Positions 47,201 through 59,517 of a stretch of DNA of 64,000 nt are shown here, one piece after another (positions within the stretch are counted from its first letter, which is position 1; every line of letters begins with the position of its first letter). The notes beneath the pieces were generated by a model, which was not told where the DNA came from, ran no database searches, and saw nothing but the letters and a program-made list of their open reading frames with translations. Source of the stretch: Blastomussa wellsi (Eukaryota; Cnidaria; Anthozoa; Scleractinia; Plerogyridae); contig OX393564.1 of NCBI GenBank assembly GCA_947652115.1, positions 1,137,286-1,201,285 of the forward strand. The letters are read 5' to 3'. A program made the translations under genes and the position numbers.

Positions 47201-50200
47201 CCCAATCTCGTAAGCAGAGAAGGTCATTCTCGTCCCAAGAGGCCGCGATTCGTTTGGTCAGCAACAAGGAAGGCCGCAACCAAATTGTGAGCATGCGTAG
47301 AGAACTCATTTTGTAGCTTTCAGCCAATCAGATTTGTCAGATTTGATTTTGTGCATGCGACCCAAAGGTCGCGATTCTTGGTGCTGACCAAAAGGATCGC
47401 GGCCTCTGGGGAGGAGAATCAAAGAAGGATTACTGCATCTCTTTTCTTCATTTTTCACTTGAATAACCTCTTAAAATACTTTCAAAAAAGGTGAAATGGC
47501 TCTACCTGAACATGAATGAAATTTTGAGAGGCTTAGAGGTATAAAGGGAAGAAAATTAGCTTTGAAACACTAACAGACAGTTGACCGCCACCCAAGAGCA
47601 TCCCCAGCTTGGTAGGACCGGGGACTGTTTTGGGTGTGCATATTCTAATTTTAAACTGCAAATTCTATTTTTAAACTATATTAAATCTTCTCTATTTCTT
47701 ATTTCTCCAAATTCCCTTCTCCTTTAAGAAAAACTCCCTCCTCCCAAATATGCCCAAATATCATCCAAAAACTTACAAAACACAACAAAATATTGATTGG
47801 TGTTATAAGTAACAGGTTTTGGCATTCCTTGAAACGCAAACGGGCTATTTGCAGTACACTCATTTTAAATGACGGAAAACGGCTTTCAGGTAGAACCCCG
47901 CCTTAAGTATTTACCGGATCCAAATTCCACCAGACCTTAGGGGCTATAATTATCAGGTTTATAGCTTGGTTTGAGGTTCATATTGCAAAATATGTTTGGC
48001 CATTTTTTAATCTGGGAATTAACTCGCGCCGTTCCAGCTAATTGAAGGTTACTCACTCAGATCTTACCCTGGCATGTCTTGCTACCTTCTATCATTTCAT
48101 AACCCTTTTGGCAAACGCAGTCATAAGTGCCATCTACCAGCTGTCCGCAGATTTTATCACTTGGGCAAATAAGATTTCTCCTGAGACACTCAGTTACGTC
48201 TGAAGAGAAAAGGAAACAATTCATTGATCTAAAGTTTCAAAGATGATCTACACTAAATTTCTTCTTACAAGTCAATATCGTCAAACAAACAGGTCACAAT
48301 GGATAAAGAAAACCTTAAAGTGCACCTAACCCCAAAAATTATTTTTCGCTAAAATAAACCTTTGCAGTAGTTCGAAACGCACTACACCTTTCCTTTCTCC
48401 ATTTTACCGAATGCTGACTTTTTGTAGCATTCAAAAGTTAGAAAAAACTGAGTCTCATTTGTTGCACGACCGAGCCAGAAGGGGCGTGGGTCTATTCCTG
48501 GGTTGACGTCACAAACTGATTTACATGCATGCTCACAAAGACTTGATGCGATGTAAATCAGTTTGTGACGTCAACCCCGGAATAGACCCACTCCCCTTCT
48601 GATTCGGTCGTGGAACAAATGATGCACAGTTTTTCCCAACTTTTGAATGCTATAAATAGTCAGCATTTGGTAAAAAGGAGCAACGAAAGGCGCAGTGCGA
48701 TTCGAACTGGTGCAAAGCTTTATTTTAGCAAAAAGCAATTTTTAGGGTTAGGTGCACTTTAAACTATATACAAGAGAAGCATTTTTTTAAAGACTAATTA
48801 TGTTCAAGATGGGCGTCAATTATCGGTCTCTTGAAACAGACATGTCAACCGTGAGTTATAGCGATGTTCGATTGATTATACAGCGAATCACGATTGGTTA
48901 CGGTTGAGAAATTACATGTTTTGTAAACCAGTCGCTGAGCGTACTGATGCAAAAACGTTCTTCAATTCGTTGCTTTCCAGTAAATTGACACTCCAGTGAA
49001 TTTCGCTCTATTTGTCGTATAGACAAAGTGAATGACTTCAGCTTACATATATATAGCAAATGCCGTTTCGATTTTTAAGTACATACCTTCGCACTTTCCA
49101 TCGGCAGATTTTTTGACAGTACCCTCAAGGCATCTGCATTCTTGTCTCTTAGGAAACAGCGGATCAACAACACATTCAGTATCGCTGCCACACTTGTGAT
49201 CCGTGGGACATGGAAGAGAATCTATGCAAAGATGAAGAAAGAGGTTAAAAGAGGTTAAAATCAAATAAAAGACACAAGCAGCAAAACCTTCCTTTCAATT
49301 ATCATATAGTTTATAGCTTGTGAAAACGCAACGTCGAAACAGCGAGTGCACGTTAGAAACCATGGTGCGCGTTGTAGGCGCAACATCAAGGATCAAGCTG
49401 TTCAAAACGTCGCCTTGAATTAGTCGCATCCAAGCCGAAATATGCACGGACAATTTAACATATCCTCACAAAATTCAGAAGGAAGCTAGAGATCCTCTTT
49501 AATACTCAGATGGACTCGATTCGGGTAAAACCTATTGAATAAAAAGCTAATTAAAAAACTTGCTTTTTTCTTTTTCACACTTCTACATAGTCCAACTTAA
49601 CCTCGGAAATTTATATTTGATAATAGTGACAGCATGAAGCCGAAACGTCATGCTCTAGGGCGTTGATATTAATTTTAAGATTTTACTGCAACGCGTTTGA
49701 AATGTATGTTTGAGAACTTACCTCTGCAGAACTTGCCATTTCCTGTTGTCTTTTTACTACAGTAGCACTTTCCCAGGATGCATTGGGCGTTATCGTGACA
49801 GTCGTTGTCCTGCTTACACGGCTGTAAAGGAGCTTGAGAAATAAATTTAAACAGACTCCGTTGATTTGTAGATTGTTACAGTAGTAGAATGTTTTACGTT
49901 TTGTGGGTAAAAGGAAGAATATTAGACGAGAGTGTGTACACAAGAACGAAATTTACAATACGGTTAAACCTTTCGGTTAGAGAACGGCGTGCTTGTGTAC
50001 AAAAAGTGCACATAAATGATGTCTTCTTGGACGAGAAATGTACGTTTTGGAAAAAGTTATTTTTTCTGGAAAACTAAATTAAACTGAAGCGATTTATACG
50101 ACAACAATGACAACGGTTACAAAAAATACAACGCGTTGTATTTCTTGTAATCTCTCTATATATGCATATATAGTTCACTGCACTGCACAAGTCCTCTTTC

Positions 50201-53200
50201 TCAGTTTACATGTGTTCTCACAACAAATAAACATTAAAATATTCTCACCAGGTTTGCAAATCTTGCCTTCTTTAATGAGTTCGTCTTTGCACTTGCATGT
50301 CGTCCTGACACAGGTGGAGTATGCCCCACAATCTTTATTCTTCAGGCATTCTGGATAAATAATCAGAACTAACTGTAAAGAGGATATTTAAAACTGCCAT
50401 GTAAGCGAAACTTGTCGTATTATCAGTTATTATTCCAAGCTTATTTGCGGACTACCTCGCATGTATGCCGCCCCTCCCCCCCCCCCCCCCCGTCCACCCA
50501 CACACAAAATAAAACCTTACCAGCACACTTTTTATCGTGAGTTTTAACATAGCCCTTTTCACATCTGCATACGGGTGGAGTCCAACGCATCAGAGGATCT
50601 TTGAGACAAGTTCCTTTAGCCCCACACTTCTTATTCTTTGGACAAAGCAGCGAATCTGAAATTTGGAACAGATTAGTGACTTCTGCCGAGCCCTTGAATC
50701 ATGCGTTGAAGGAAAATGCCCGACTGACCACAGCAGTAAGTGAAATATATTTACATTGCATAATTACGTTTCACATGTAGAGGAGAAGGTGATAAGTGTG
50801 TTCTTTGTTTTAATTCCTCGCTCCATATACACTAAGTGAAACAAGTCAAATGAAACACAAAGCGGTGGGCTAGCATCCAACTCGGGGGAAATCAGCAACG
50901 AGAATATTTTTGAAAAACTCGGAAAAGTGCAATGACTCCTTTATACATGCTGAAATTATCAGGTAACGGGTATTTTAACTTCGAAAAGGTAAAATTAGCC
51001 CCATTTTTCCTAGTCCGTCGAGCGTGAAGCGAATAAATATGGTCGGGCCGTACTAGTGCCAAATTAATTTTTCTAGCCTTTTTTTTCATTTAAAGCCGTA
51101 GGTGCAAGGCACCTAAGTGTAAAATTGGTTTTTCAAACTTAATTATCAAGTCATTTATTGCCCAGTTTGTCGGATGATAATTACCTCTGCAGTATTTCCC
51201 ATTTCCGACGGTTTTTCCTTGACAAATGCATTTTCCGTCATCACATTTCGCCCGAGAGTTGCAATCCTTGTCAGTTTTGCATTTATGTAAAGGTCCTGAA
51301 GAAAATAAGATATTTGAATATTGACATTGTTGATATCATTGATATCAGAAGTTATAACCTATTAAATTAGAAGCGTGATTATTATTCTTGAAGCTCAAAA
51401 CAAGTTGTCAGTCAACTAGATGGATGAGAAGGTCAGCCACAACATTTACAATGATTTTCACCTCGCAATTTTGTTTTCTTTTTTCATTGCTACGCTTGTT
51501 GATTGGTTTAATGGCGCTTCCCCGTCACGAAATTTTGAGTCATTTTTTGCGGCGAACCAAACTTCCGTTAAGACGCAAGAAACCTTAAAATAATAGTTTA
51601 CTAAGGTGAAAAAACATCACATCGGTGATACTGAACCAAAAAAGAACGAGGATGGTTAAGGATGGAGAAGATTGAAACGGATTGTAAATGACGAGTTTGA
51701 AAAATGTAGGCTAAAATTTAGGCTAGATTGTCTGTGCTCTTTTATATTGGCCAGACCATGAGTCGTGGTCTCAATAAAATCCTCTCTGTTAATGATTAAA
51801 ATCTCGGTAATGCTTATTCTTTAAACATGTATTGACACGACAGATCAAGTTTCTTGGCCATTTCGGGGGTACGGGCACAATACAAAATTTAGAAAGTTTT
51901 CATGAAAATTTGGACTTAGTCCACAGACACTGTTACGAAGACTGAAATCTTAAATTTAGACTCAAACACGACGAACTGTCAGTAGACTTTAAGTACGGTT
52001 TCATTCTTACCAGCCACGCATGACGTCTTGCCCAATACTAGGCCTTCCTTGCATTTACACTTTCCTTCACCACAATAGGAATACAGTTTCGGGCAGTGTC
52101 TCTTCGCCAAGCATTCTACAGAAGAAAAGTTTATAACGGCAGTGCTTTGTCAGAGAGTCCATTTTCGCCGGCCATTTATAGGATATAGGAGTAGAACTGT
52201 ACAGTTCGAGCAAAGTGAATCCCCCCATCCCTTCATTTGGTCTTCCCTCTCCCGTTTTGATGCAGGTGGCACCTAAATGGCTCCTAGTTGCCTTGAATCA
52301 TCTGATATCCAACCTCAGCGAGTGGAATAATTGTTTTATTGAAGAAAAGACCACGAAATATAGGCAATTCTAGAAGTTCAAACAACTAAAAAATATAAAG
52401 GAAAAAGTGCCAAAAAATATCACTAAAGCAAGTTGTTTATTTTCTGCTCTGAAAAGTAGTAAAGCCTTTTATGCCGAACAGCTGACTGATAACCCTCGCT
52501 GCATAATTCCAGTTTCTGTATCACTGAGAAGCAGCTAGGAGTTAAGTATTTCTACTCTCCCCTCCCCCCCCCATGGATGGGATGCTAGTCCATCACTGGT
52601 TATACTCCCCAGCATACTGTTAGGTTGCCCAACAATTCACTAGTAACCGTAATACTACTGGGTGGAGAGAGACACTGTGAGAGTCTTGCCCAAGAACCCA
52701 ACGCAATGACCCCAGGCAGGCTCGAACCTCGGCCACTCGCTAAGGATCCAGCGCACTAGCCATTAGGTCACCAAGGTCCCAACGATATAGACCAATAATC
52801 TACAATAATGTTCTCTTTTAAGGCAATAAACATGCGATTCCTATCAGTGGATAGGAAACAGCCGGTTAAAGAAGCAATCAGATTTGCTGAGTTGCACGTT
52901 TAAGTAAAATCAGTAACGAATAAAAATTACACTTGATCTTCTACCTAAGCCAACTAAAGGTAGAAACGCGTCAATATGATTTTGATTCTTTTCATACTTA
53001 ATACAGTTGCATTAGAAATAATGCTAAACATTGTATTCGGTTTTCACTTATTCGCCACAGACTAAATACGGCCTAGTTCAGTTCTGGTCCTCTATCTGCC
53101 TACCAACGCCGCGGCCATGCCCGAGACAAATTCGTTGTACATCGTCCAATTCGACAGGGTCAAGTCAAAAACAAACCTTAAGTCTACGTAGCTCTTTTTT

Positions 53201-54746
53201 TTTTGTAGGTTATTTGCAGCTAAGTTTTCACCCTTTTCCAAAGAAATTCTATACATCGCTAAGAAGAAATGACATTTTCCGTTAAAGTTTAAAATTTTAC
53301 CCCGAAAAATATGCCATTTTCAGAGTATCTGTCTGTTTTTACTCTGAAATTATCCAAAGCGTAACGCCCCATTTTAGTTTGGAACGAGTTTTCTATAACA
53401 AGTACCCAAGGCATGAATACAACTGACTTACCAACACACTTTCCAGCCTTGTTTTTCCAAAAACCAAGCTTACATCTGCAAACGTGTGATTTAGGAAAGT
53501 AAGGATCAATAACACAATCAGTGTTATCGCCACATTTGTTCGTTGGACAGTACTTTCCCTCTGAAGAAATAACAAAAATAACCTGTATATTAGCTTGTTG
53601 AGTAATTAATAGACTGCAACAGGACAGGGGGAAAGATGCACTTGCTAATTATTAAAGTTGATAGAGTAAGTAAGGCTATAGTAGATGATTTAACGGGGGA
53701 AGCAGTGCAAATGGGGCTAAATGAGAATGAACTGTAAGAACCAGGGTAAAAGTAGCATCGCTTGTAAAGGACATGATAGCCTGGAATAAGAGAGTCGACA
53801 GACCAATTGTCACTAGGAGAATGATGATACGATGATGATGATGATGATGATGTCGATGACGATGATAACGATGACGATGACGATGATGATGACGTTGTGG
53901 ATGACGATGGTAATGATGACGATGACGATGATAGTGATGGTGGTGATGATGACGATGACGATGATGGTGATGACGACAAACTAAGGTGCGTTTAAAGTCC
54001 ATTGCGTGCTGCAGTCAATATTTCTTACTTCTGCAGAATGTACCATCTCCAGCGTGCGGCCCACTGCACTGGCATTTGTTTTCAATACAATATGCATGTC
54101 TTGATCTGCAATGACTTCTATGAGAACAACGCTTCGTGTAGGCTACACAGGGTTAAACAAAATCAAAATTGATCATATAGGCTGAACAATAGTAACTCAA
54201 CGGATGGATGTGTAGCCAACTAGTACTATTAACCAGCTCAATTAAACTTTGCAAATAGGAGATCTTTGGAGTTTTGCCCATTTGCAGATTTGCAGCAGTG
54301 ACAGGAAACTTCATAGCATTTTTACAGCGTGATTAAGTTTCAGTATGCCAACTGAGTCAAATTTCTCTTAGCTGCAGAAACATCCTTTATATACGCTGAA
54401 ATGCATGCGTTTATGATTCGCCAATACAAAACAATTTGGAATGATTTCTTACTTGGTTCGCACTTTTCACCGTCCCCCCTCAGTTCGTCACGGCAACGGC
54501 ATCCATCAAATTTACCACAATAAGAATATATAGGGCAGTTTTTGTCAGACAAACAAGGATATCTCCTAAATTTATTCAAGCCTGTGAAAACAATAGAAAA
54601 ATAGTTAACTCCTTGTTAGTTAACAAGGAACTTCTCGATTCGCTCCGACGAAGGGCTAACGCTCGAAACGTCAGCTCTTGAATCACTTTACGGTGGCCAA
54701 TTGACATTATCAACCCAGTTGATAAAACCAAATTATATTGTTATAC

Positions 54747-54791
<45 letters not shown>

Positions 54792-56974
54792 CTAACTCCT
54801 TGTTAGATTGTTACAATTCATGTCTCAATAAGGTTTTGTTTTCCAATCAGCGGCAAAAAACATTGTCTGTCGCCATAGTTTTATTAGAAGAGAATTAACT
54901 ATAGTTCAATTTTAAAGTGATAATTTCCTCACGAAGTTTAATAAAAGTAGACCTTGTCACCCTTGTGTTCAGAAGAGGCTATGTAAACACGTGTTTATTC
55001 CGGTGCCTTCTTATGACTCTGCCTTCTTTTGTTCACGTGATACCAGCACACGATGTTACACAAAAATAAAATGAGTGTTAGCGGTCCGTACCCTCCTCAA
55101 GTTATAAAATAAGAAACAATATTTTGACGTTGCTATTTATTTACCTGATTTCATACATCCAGGGGACTTGGGTCTACCGAAATATCCGTTATCACATTTG
55201 CAAGACCGCTTTTTCGTTTTCGGGTTCATCAGACAGTGCGAATTCTTAAACTTTTTACAGCCGCCCAAATCGCACGACGCCCACTCTGCCGAGGAGATAA
55301 AAAAATCAGCAAAATATAATATATAACACAACAGTGTTATGTGATGTAAATGGTTTCAACTATGAGGCTTATTACAGTCTTTTCCATTGCATTAATACCG
55401 TATCCTTGATAGAAATCTGCTGTTACATGCTACTTTTTGGTTTTAAAGGGCCCTAGTCAGCCATGATTAAGAAAGTCGCAATGTACGCCAAAATAAAAAA
55501 TAAATACCACCACTGAATTTCGTCTCAGGGGCACTTTAAAGATTAAAAAAAGCATTTTTGATCAAGCTTTTTAACTTACTGTCGCAATTCTTTTTCCCGT
55601 CCCCGTAAGCATGCGCGTTTGTACAATGACATTCTCTTCTGATGCACTTGGCTTTCCCTTTTAAACAGTCTTTGTCAGTTTCGCATCTTGCAGGTGCAGC
55701 TAAAAAAACAAGTACAATGAAAAAATAACGAACAAAATGGAATAAAATATAATAAAGATTGGCAAATTCGAATCACAAAACCAAGAAATAAAAGTCGCTA
55801 CTCGTTATTTGATAAGAATGAATTGATTGGTCGCAAAATATGGGCTTCCTCTCTTGTTTCAGTAAGATCAAATGTACGACCAACGAGCAATGTACTGGTG
55901 AGAAAAAACGTACTTGTTTTCCTCGCCATTCCAGTAATGAAGTCGGCCGTTTCTTATTGATTGCTGTTTAGAATCCAAATCGACATTCATCTGACCTATT
56001 TTGCATTATTCAGCTTTGTCGTCTAGATCTCAAAATACCGAATGTAACTCACTTTCTAATGATCAGATGCAATGTGCGCACACTAATAGTCACAGAACTC
56101 TTGTACGAAATTAGCCGAAGTGTTTCAACGAAAATCAATCTGTGATGGTTCCTTGTTTATTAATTAAATGTAGTGTTTCAAAGTGCATTAGAAGATGAAT
56201 GGTTGCAAAAATTAAATCCCCCTCGAAACGCTCCTTGTTATACATGGTAACAGAACCTTTTTCGTATGACTGAGGGTCGGGGGGCGCGCCCACCTCCTTC
56301 TTTATTGGCCGAAATTTTGAGGCCCGAAGGGCCAGAAAATCCACCCCTCCCCCCCCCAACCCCATAGAAAGAAGTCTGGATCCGCGACTGGAGGTAGTTA
56401 TATGTGAACTCAAACAAAACACGTGCACAAATGTAGCAAATCGCGCGGAAGGTTTTCTTGGTTTCGGTCTAGCTATTCGTACCAATACTTATTCTTTTTT
56501 TTATTTCACTGGCTTTTCAGCATTATTCTGATATGTCAGTGAAACCAAGCGTTTCAGTGGAAGTAAAGTTGTTAATTATTTCCCTTCGATTTCTGGCGGA
56601 AGAAATGGCTTTGGGTGGCCATATGAAAATCATCATATCAACTTTAAGAGCCGCGCTTATTCTAAACACTCATTCACTTTTCATAGAAGCAAGAACGAGA
56701 AGTAGAACCGGAAATTTTATAACGTTCTTTTTTTTATTCTGGAAAACTGACAGACATTTGAAAAGACTTAATTTGTTGCAGGAAAAAACATTTATCTTTC
56801 TGAAACAGTTCTGGCTAACCCACTACGCGCGTGCTAATTTCGTACGACATTATTTGCTGTTGGTTTCAAAACAAGTTTTCAAAACTTACGATTTTGAACC
56901 TCGTAACAATGAAGACTATCCATAAAGAAACCAATCACCAGATAAATGAGAATCTGTTTTATGGTAGGTCTCAT
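44267..56974 (-). CDS. Gene E: complete 15-EGF secreted/GPI-anchored protein, 17 exons, reverse strand
   Basis: Predicted 694 residues. Exons in transcript order (+ coordinates): signal 56890-56974; a 55580-55699; b 55145-55285; c 54453-54581; d 54029-54142; e 53432-53560; f 52011-52115; d 51185-51295; e 50521-50655; f 50249-50350; d 49722-49832; e 49087-49221; g 48068-48199; h 46848-46976; h' 45964-46155; i 45236-45340; tail 44267-44376 (stop 44267-44269). Phase 1 throughout and an integral codon sum. The signal MRPTIKQI plus a hydrophobic run is shared with the paralogues. The h' exon is long (192 bp) because its donor lies about 60 bp further on, adding a Ser/Thr-rich linker with an NAS glycosylation sequon. 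The tail encodes FGSGHSLLA then [13 protein letters not shown], a GPI-like signal. The domain order equals D, with which it converges. Function unknown; cell-surface recognition or adhesion is inferred. Confidence 0.85.
45505..45915. mobile_element. Composite of two SINE copies
   Basis: 45640-45908 is a - strand SINE: head TGGCCTAATGGTTAGTGCGC, B-box-like GGCTCGAGCCC, body GGATGCTAGTCCATCGTAGG read in + sense. 45505-45600 is a decayed + strand tRNA-like head with GGGTTCTAGTCC. Intron of gene E. Confidence 0.55.
47224..47421. repeat. Imperfect inverted repeat element
   Basis: ATTCTCGTCCCAAGAGGCCG on the left is matched inversely by CGGCCTCTGGGGAGGAGAAT on the right; TTTGGTCAGCA pairs with TGCTGACCAAA. 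Intron of gene E. Confidence 0.6.
48319..48758. mobile_element. TTAA-flanked non-autonomous DNA element, 440 bp
   Basis: Ends AGTGCACCTAACCCCAAAAA and TTTTTAGGGTTAGGTGCACT, flanked by TTAA at 48315-48318 and 48759-48762, which fits a piggyBac-type target. The arms are about 200 bp and nearly complementary throughout (GTCACAAACTGATTTACAT occurs in both senses). Intron of gene E between e and g. Confidence 0.75.
52535..52783 (-). mobile_element. tRNA-derived SINE
   Basis: On the - strand: A-box-like TGACCTAATGGCTAGTGCGC, B-box GAGGTTCGAGCCT, then CTCTCACAGTGTCTCTCTCC and GGACTAGCATCCCATCC. Same family as 45640-45908. Intron of gene E. Confidence 0.65.
53825..53990. repeat. (GAT/GAC)n microsatellite
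   Basis: Imperfect GATGAT/GATGAC repeat in an intron of gene E. The Ser-rich and His-rich open frames on its - strand are compositional artefacts. Confidence 0.85.
54606..54806 (+). mobile_element. 173 bp retroposed GAAACGTC element with 14 bp target duplication, copy 4
   Basis: The direct repeat TAACTCCTTGTTAG is found at 54606-54619 and 54793-54806. Between them is a unit with the CCGACGA-stem-GAAACGTC core (54637-54684), GGTGGCCAATTGACATTATC, AACCCAGTTGATAAAACC and the 3' end CTTTAGAAACTTACCCCCTC. The perfect duplication defines the insertion. Intron of gene E between a/b/c exons. Confidence 0.75.
55455..55540. repeat. Dispersed repeat, copy 2 of 2
   Basis: Inverted copy of 40446-40525 (ATTAAGAAAGTCGCAATGTA and AAATACCACCACTGAATTTC). 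Confidence 0.65.
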
Positions 56975-58088
56975 TTCTGAGGAGAATTCCACTCTTCCAC
57001 CAGCAGTGCACGGAAAGAATAACGAAAACAAATTATGTCGTCATAATGTTTCATTAGTTTAATTACTTTCCAGGCTCCTCAATCGAGCTGGTTCCAAGAG
57101 GCCTGAAGCCCACTTTGTACACAAAATAGCAATTACACCCAGTATGGGGGATGGACCTATGTTGGAGTCTATGTACAAGCGCTTAGTCGTGAATAAAGTC
57201 AACTTTGGTAATGAGGTAAAAAATTGCTTTAAAATCAAAGGGAACCGCTCTTGAAATAATAGTTGAACAAGGAAGAAAAATAACAAAGACATAATAATAA
57301 AATGAGAAGAAGCAAGAATGGATTTGAATGCATGAGGGAGATTGACATTTTCGAAACCTCTGCAGCCTGGGCGCGGCGACAAATCGCCGCTGGCTTATTT
57401 ATTTTCGCGCGTCTATTCATTGCGAGCTCTAACGCGACAAAAGTTGCATTGGAAAGTGCGGCAGTAGTCGCATCAATGTAATAAATAAGAAACTGAAGGA
57501 AATCGCCGTAATAAACTTCTAGCAACCTTGGTTAGAAGCTTTCTCTTATAACACGGATTTGAAGTCATCGTTAAAAATAAAAAATCAGTATTCATAAAAG
57601 AAGACATAGGCATAGTTTTAAAGAAAATCAAATTGAGTTTATTAGATGCTCATTTATTTGTGTTTTACGTATTAGATGACTATGACAATATTTGTAAACA
57701 GAAAATATTAATTGTATTTCGGGAATCTATAAACTGCGTACACAACGTATATTAACACCACGGTGTTTTATACAAAAGAAATTAATTGTATTAAGTGTCA
57801 CACAAGATTTGTTTTGGAATATCAGAAACAAAATCCTCACAGACTCACTCAGATAAAAAGGTGATATATGTAAAGATCTGTACATGCAAAGTATTTTTTG
57901 TTATTTACCCTGAAGTCAGGCCGTACAAGTTATAAATGACAGTAACATACATTAAAACGTTTAGTTTCCTAAAATCCTGGTACTCTGCGAAAAACAGTGC
58001 AGATTCTTAATTTAACTTGCGATAATCTTTTATCAGGTTTTGTTGAAATTACTAACAACTGTAATGACAGCAGCAGGCGCGGTTCCAT
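56975..58088. other. E-F intergenic region
   Basis: Upstream of gene E on the - strand and downstream of the gene F stop. It carries the F poly(A) signal (57638) and AT-rich sequence; the promoter of E must lie at about 56975-57600 but no core element was recognised. No exon found. Confidence 0.5.
57638..57643 (-). terminator. Gene F poly(A) signal (reverse strand)
   Basis: Reads AATAAACTCAATTTG on the - strand, about 450 bp after the stop; it shares the AATAAACTCA start of the family 3'-end block. Confidence 0.5.
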
Positions 58089-59517
58089 TTACGCTGTGAA
58101 GGCCAGGTGCCCAAGTAATCCAATAATGACTGCGTTTAGGTGACCGCTGGCATGAAAAGGGTAGCCAAAGCCTTGGAGGCGTGAGCCTAGATATTGGAAA
58201 TAAAATACAGAAGAAGAACAAAAATTAGAAAGTATTTTATAATTATTCTTCGTAAGTTCTATTTCCAATGCGTGCACCCGCTATCATTATACCTAAGATC
58301 TGATCTTGCTGTAAAAGATGGCGCTATTATTGTTAGTTATGACGTAATGTAATGTAACTGGATCCGCCATTTTTGCATCCGCCATCTTGAGTTTCTTTAT
58401 TTTCTTAGAAGACATAAAATAACGAGAATAAATAACAAATCGAAGCAAAATACTAATGAACGTGAAAAGATATGAATTTGCAATTTTGCTTAAAAAGTTC
58501 GGTACTTGGCTCGTGGATTTTTCGTCTGTCATCAAGTTTGAAAGACTACTTAATTTTGTTCATACACTACTTACGCTGATGAACACAGTGTCCCTTTTTA
58601 CTCCTTTTGTGACCTTCCACGCACTTACACCTTCCTTCAATACATTCTTCATTCTGTTTGCAGTTGCACTCGCCTTCAAAGAAACAAGTTTGAAGAAATA
58701 TTAGGGGTATTTGGGCCTGCGATTTAATAGATTGCTGATATTATGCGACAGGACTCGTTCACGTTTATCAACGTATAAGGTAAAAGTATAAGTTTGCGTC
58801 CTCAGAAAGACTTGTTTTACCAAGTGCAATTGGCCATTTTAGGACCGTTAAACCGTGTAGAAAATTTATGATTTTCGAATCCGGTTCAACTGGTATTTCC
58901 TCCAGTGGACCAAAACTGGCCAATTAAACTTTAAAAACACGGATATCACGTCACGCGTAGTGCACAGAGACTAGTCGCGCACGAATTATAAATTTGCATT
59001 AAAAATTCTGTAAAACAGTTGTCCGCTATGGAAGACATAGTTGCTTAACAGTGAAGGTGAAAGCCATTGCATGTTCGTTAGTATGACAATAACGTAACGT
59101 CGCAGTGAACATTGAGTGGGATGCTTTTATTACATTTTTTCAATGAGAGACAGCGTCGATTCGCTTCAATTGTATTTTTGTTATTTGATTGGCACTGGAC
59201 GATGTGAGACGCCCTCGTAAACAACAATTGAGCTCAAGAACGACACGTCCGGGACACCTCAGGCCGGGCAATGTGGTGCATTAGTTTACGCAATGCGAGA
59301 CGCATTGACTGTCAATGCCTGAAGCATATAGTGGTCTGTTCTTTGGCATAAATGCTTAACACTGCACTTCAATCTTTTCGCTTACCATGCTTTACGCATG
59401 CTCCATTCTCCGCCTTGATATAACCTATATCACACATACAAGTATACGTTCCCGGCTGATTTTCACACTTTTCGCCAGCGCGGCATGGATTCTTCATTTC
59501 AGAACATTCGTCCCAAT
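58089..59517 (-). CDS. Gene F: 3' end of another multi-EGF paralogue (h', i and tail exons only)
   Basis: Three exons are visible in transcript order: h' 59386-59517 (starts DWDEC, calcium-binding EGF), i 58575-58673 ([16 protein letters not shown], six Cys), tail 58089-58186 (stop 58089-58091). Junctions are phase 1, as in A to E. The tail encodes [22 protein letters not shown], the family's GPI-like end. Upstream exons must lie beyond position 64000, because 59518-64000 is occupied first by intron and then by a BEL/Pao retrotransposon on the same strand. It may be a full gene with a large intron or a gene truncated by rearrangement; the window cannot decide. The i exon is closest by eye to that of gene E (both have EECIEG.C.C). 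Confidence 0.72.

Noticed and set aside
53590..54002. Ser-rich and His-rich open frames on the - strand
   Set aside because: Produced by the GAT/GAC microsatellite in an intron of gene E.
56135..56485. 116-codon open frame on the - strand upstream of exon a of gene E
   Set aside because: No domain, low-complexity C/G runs, no splice-site or EGF pattern; located in intron 1 of gene E.
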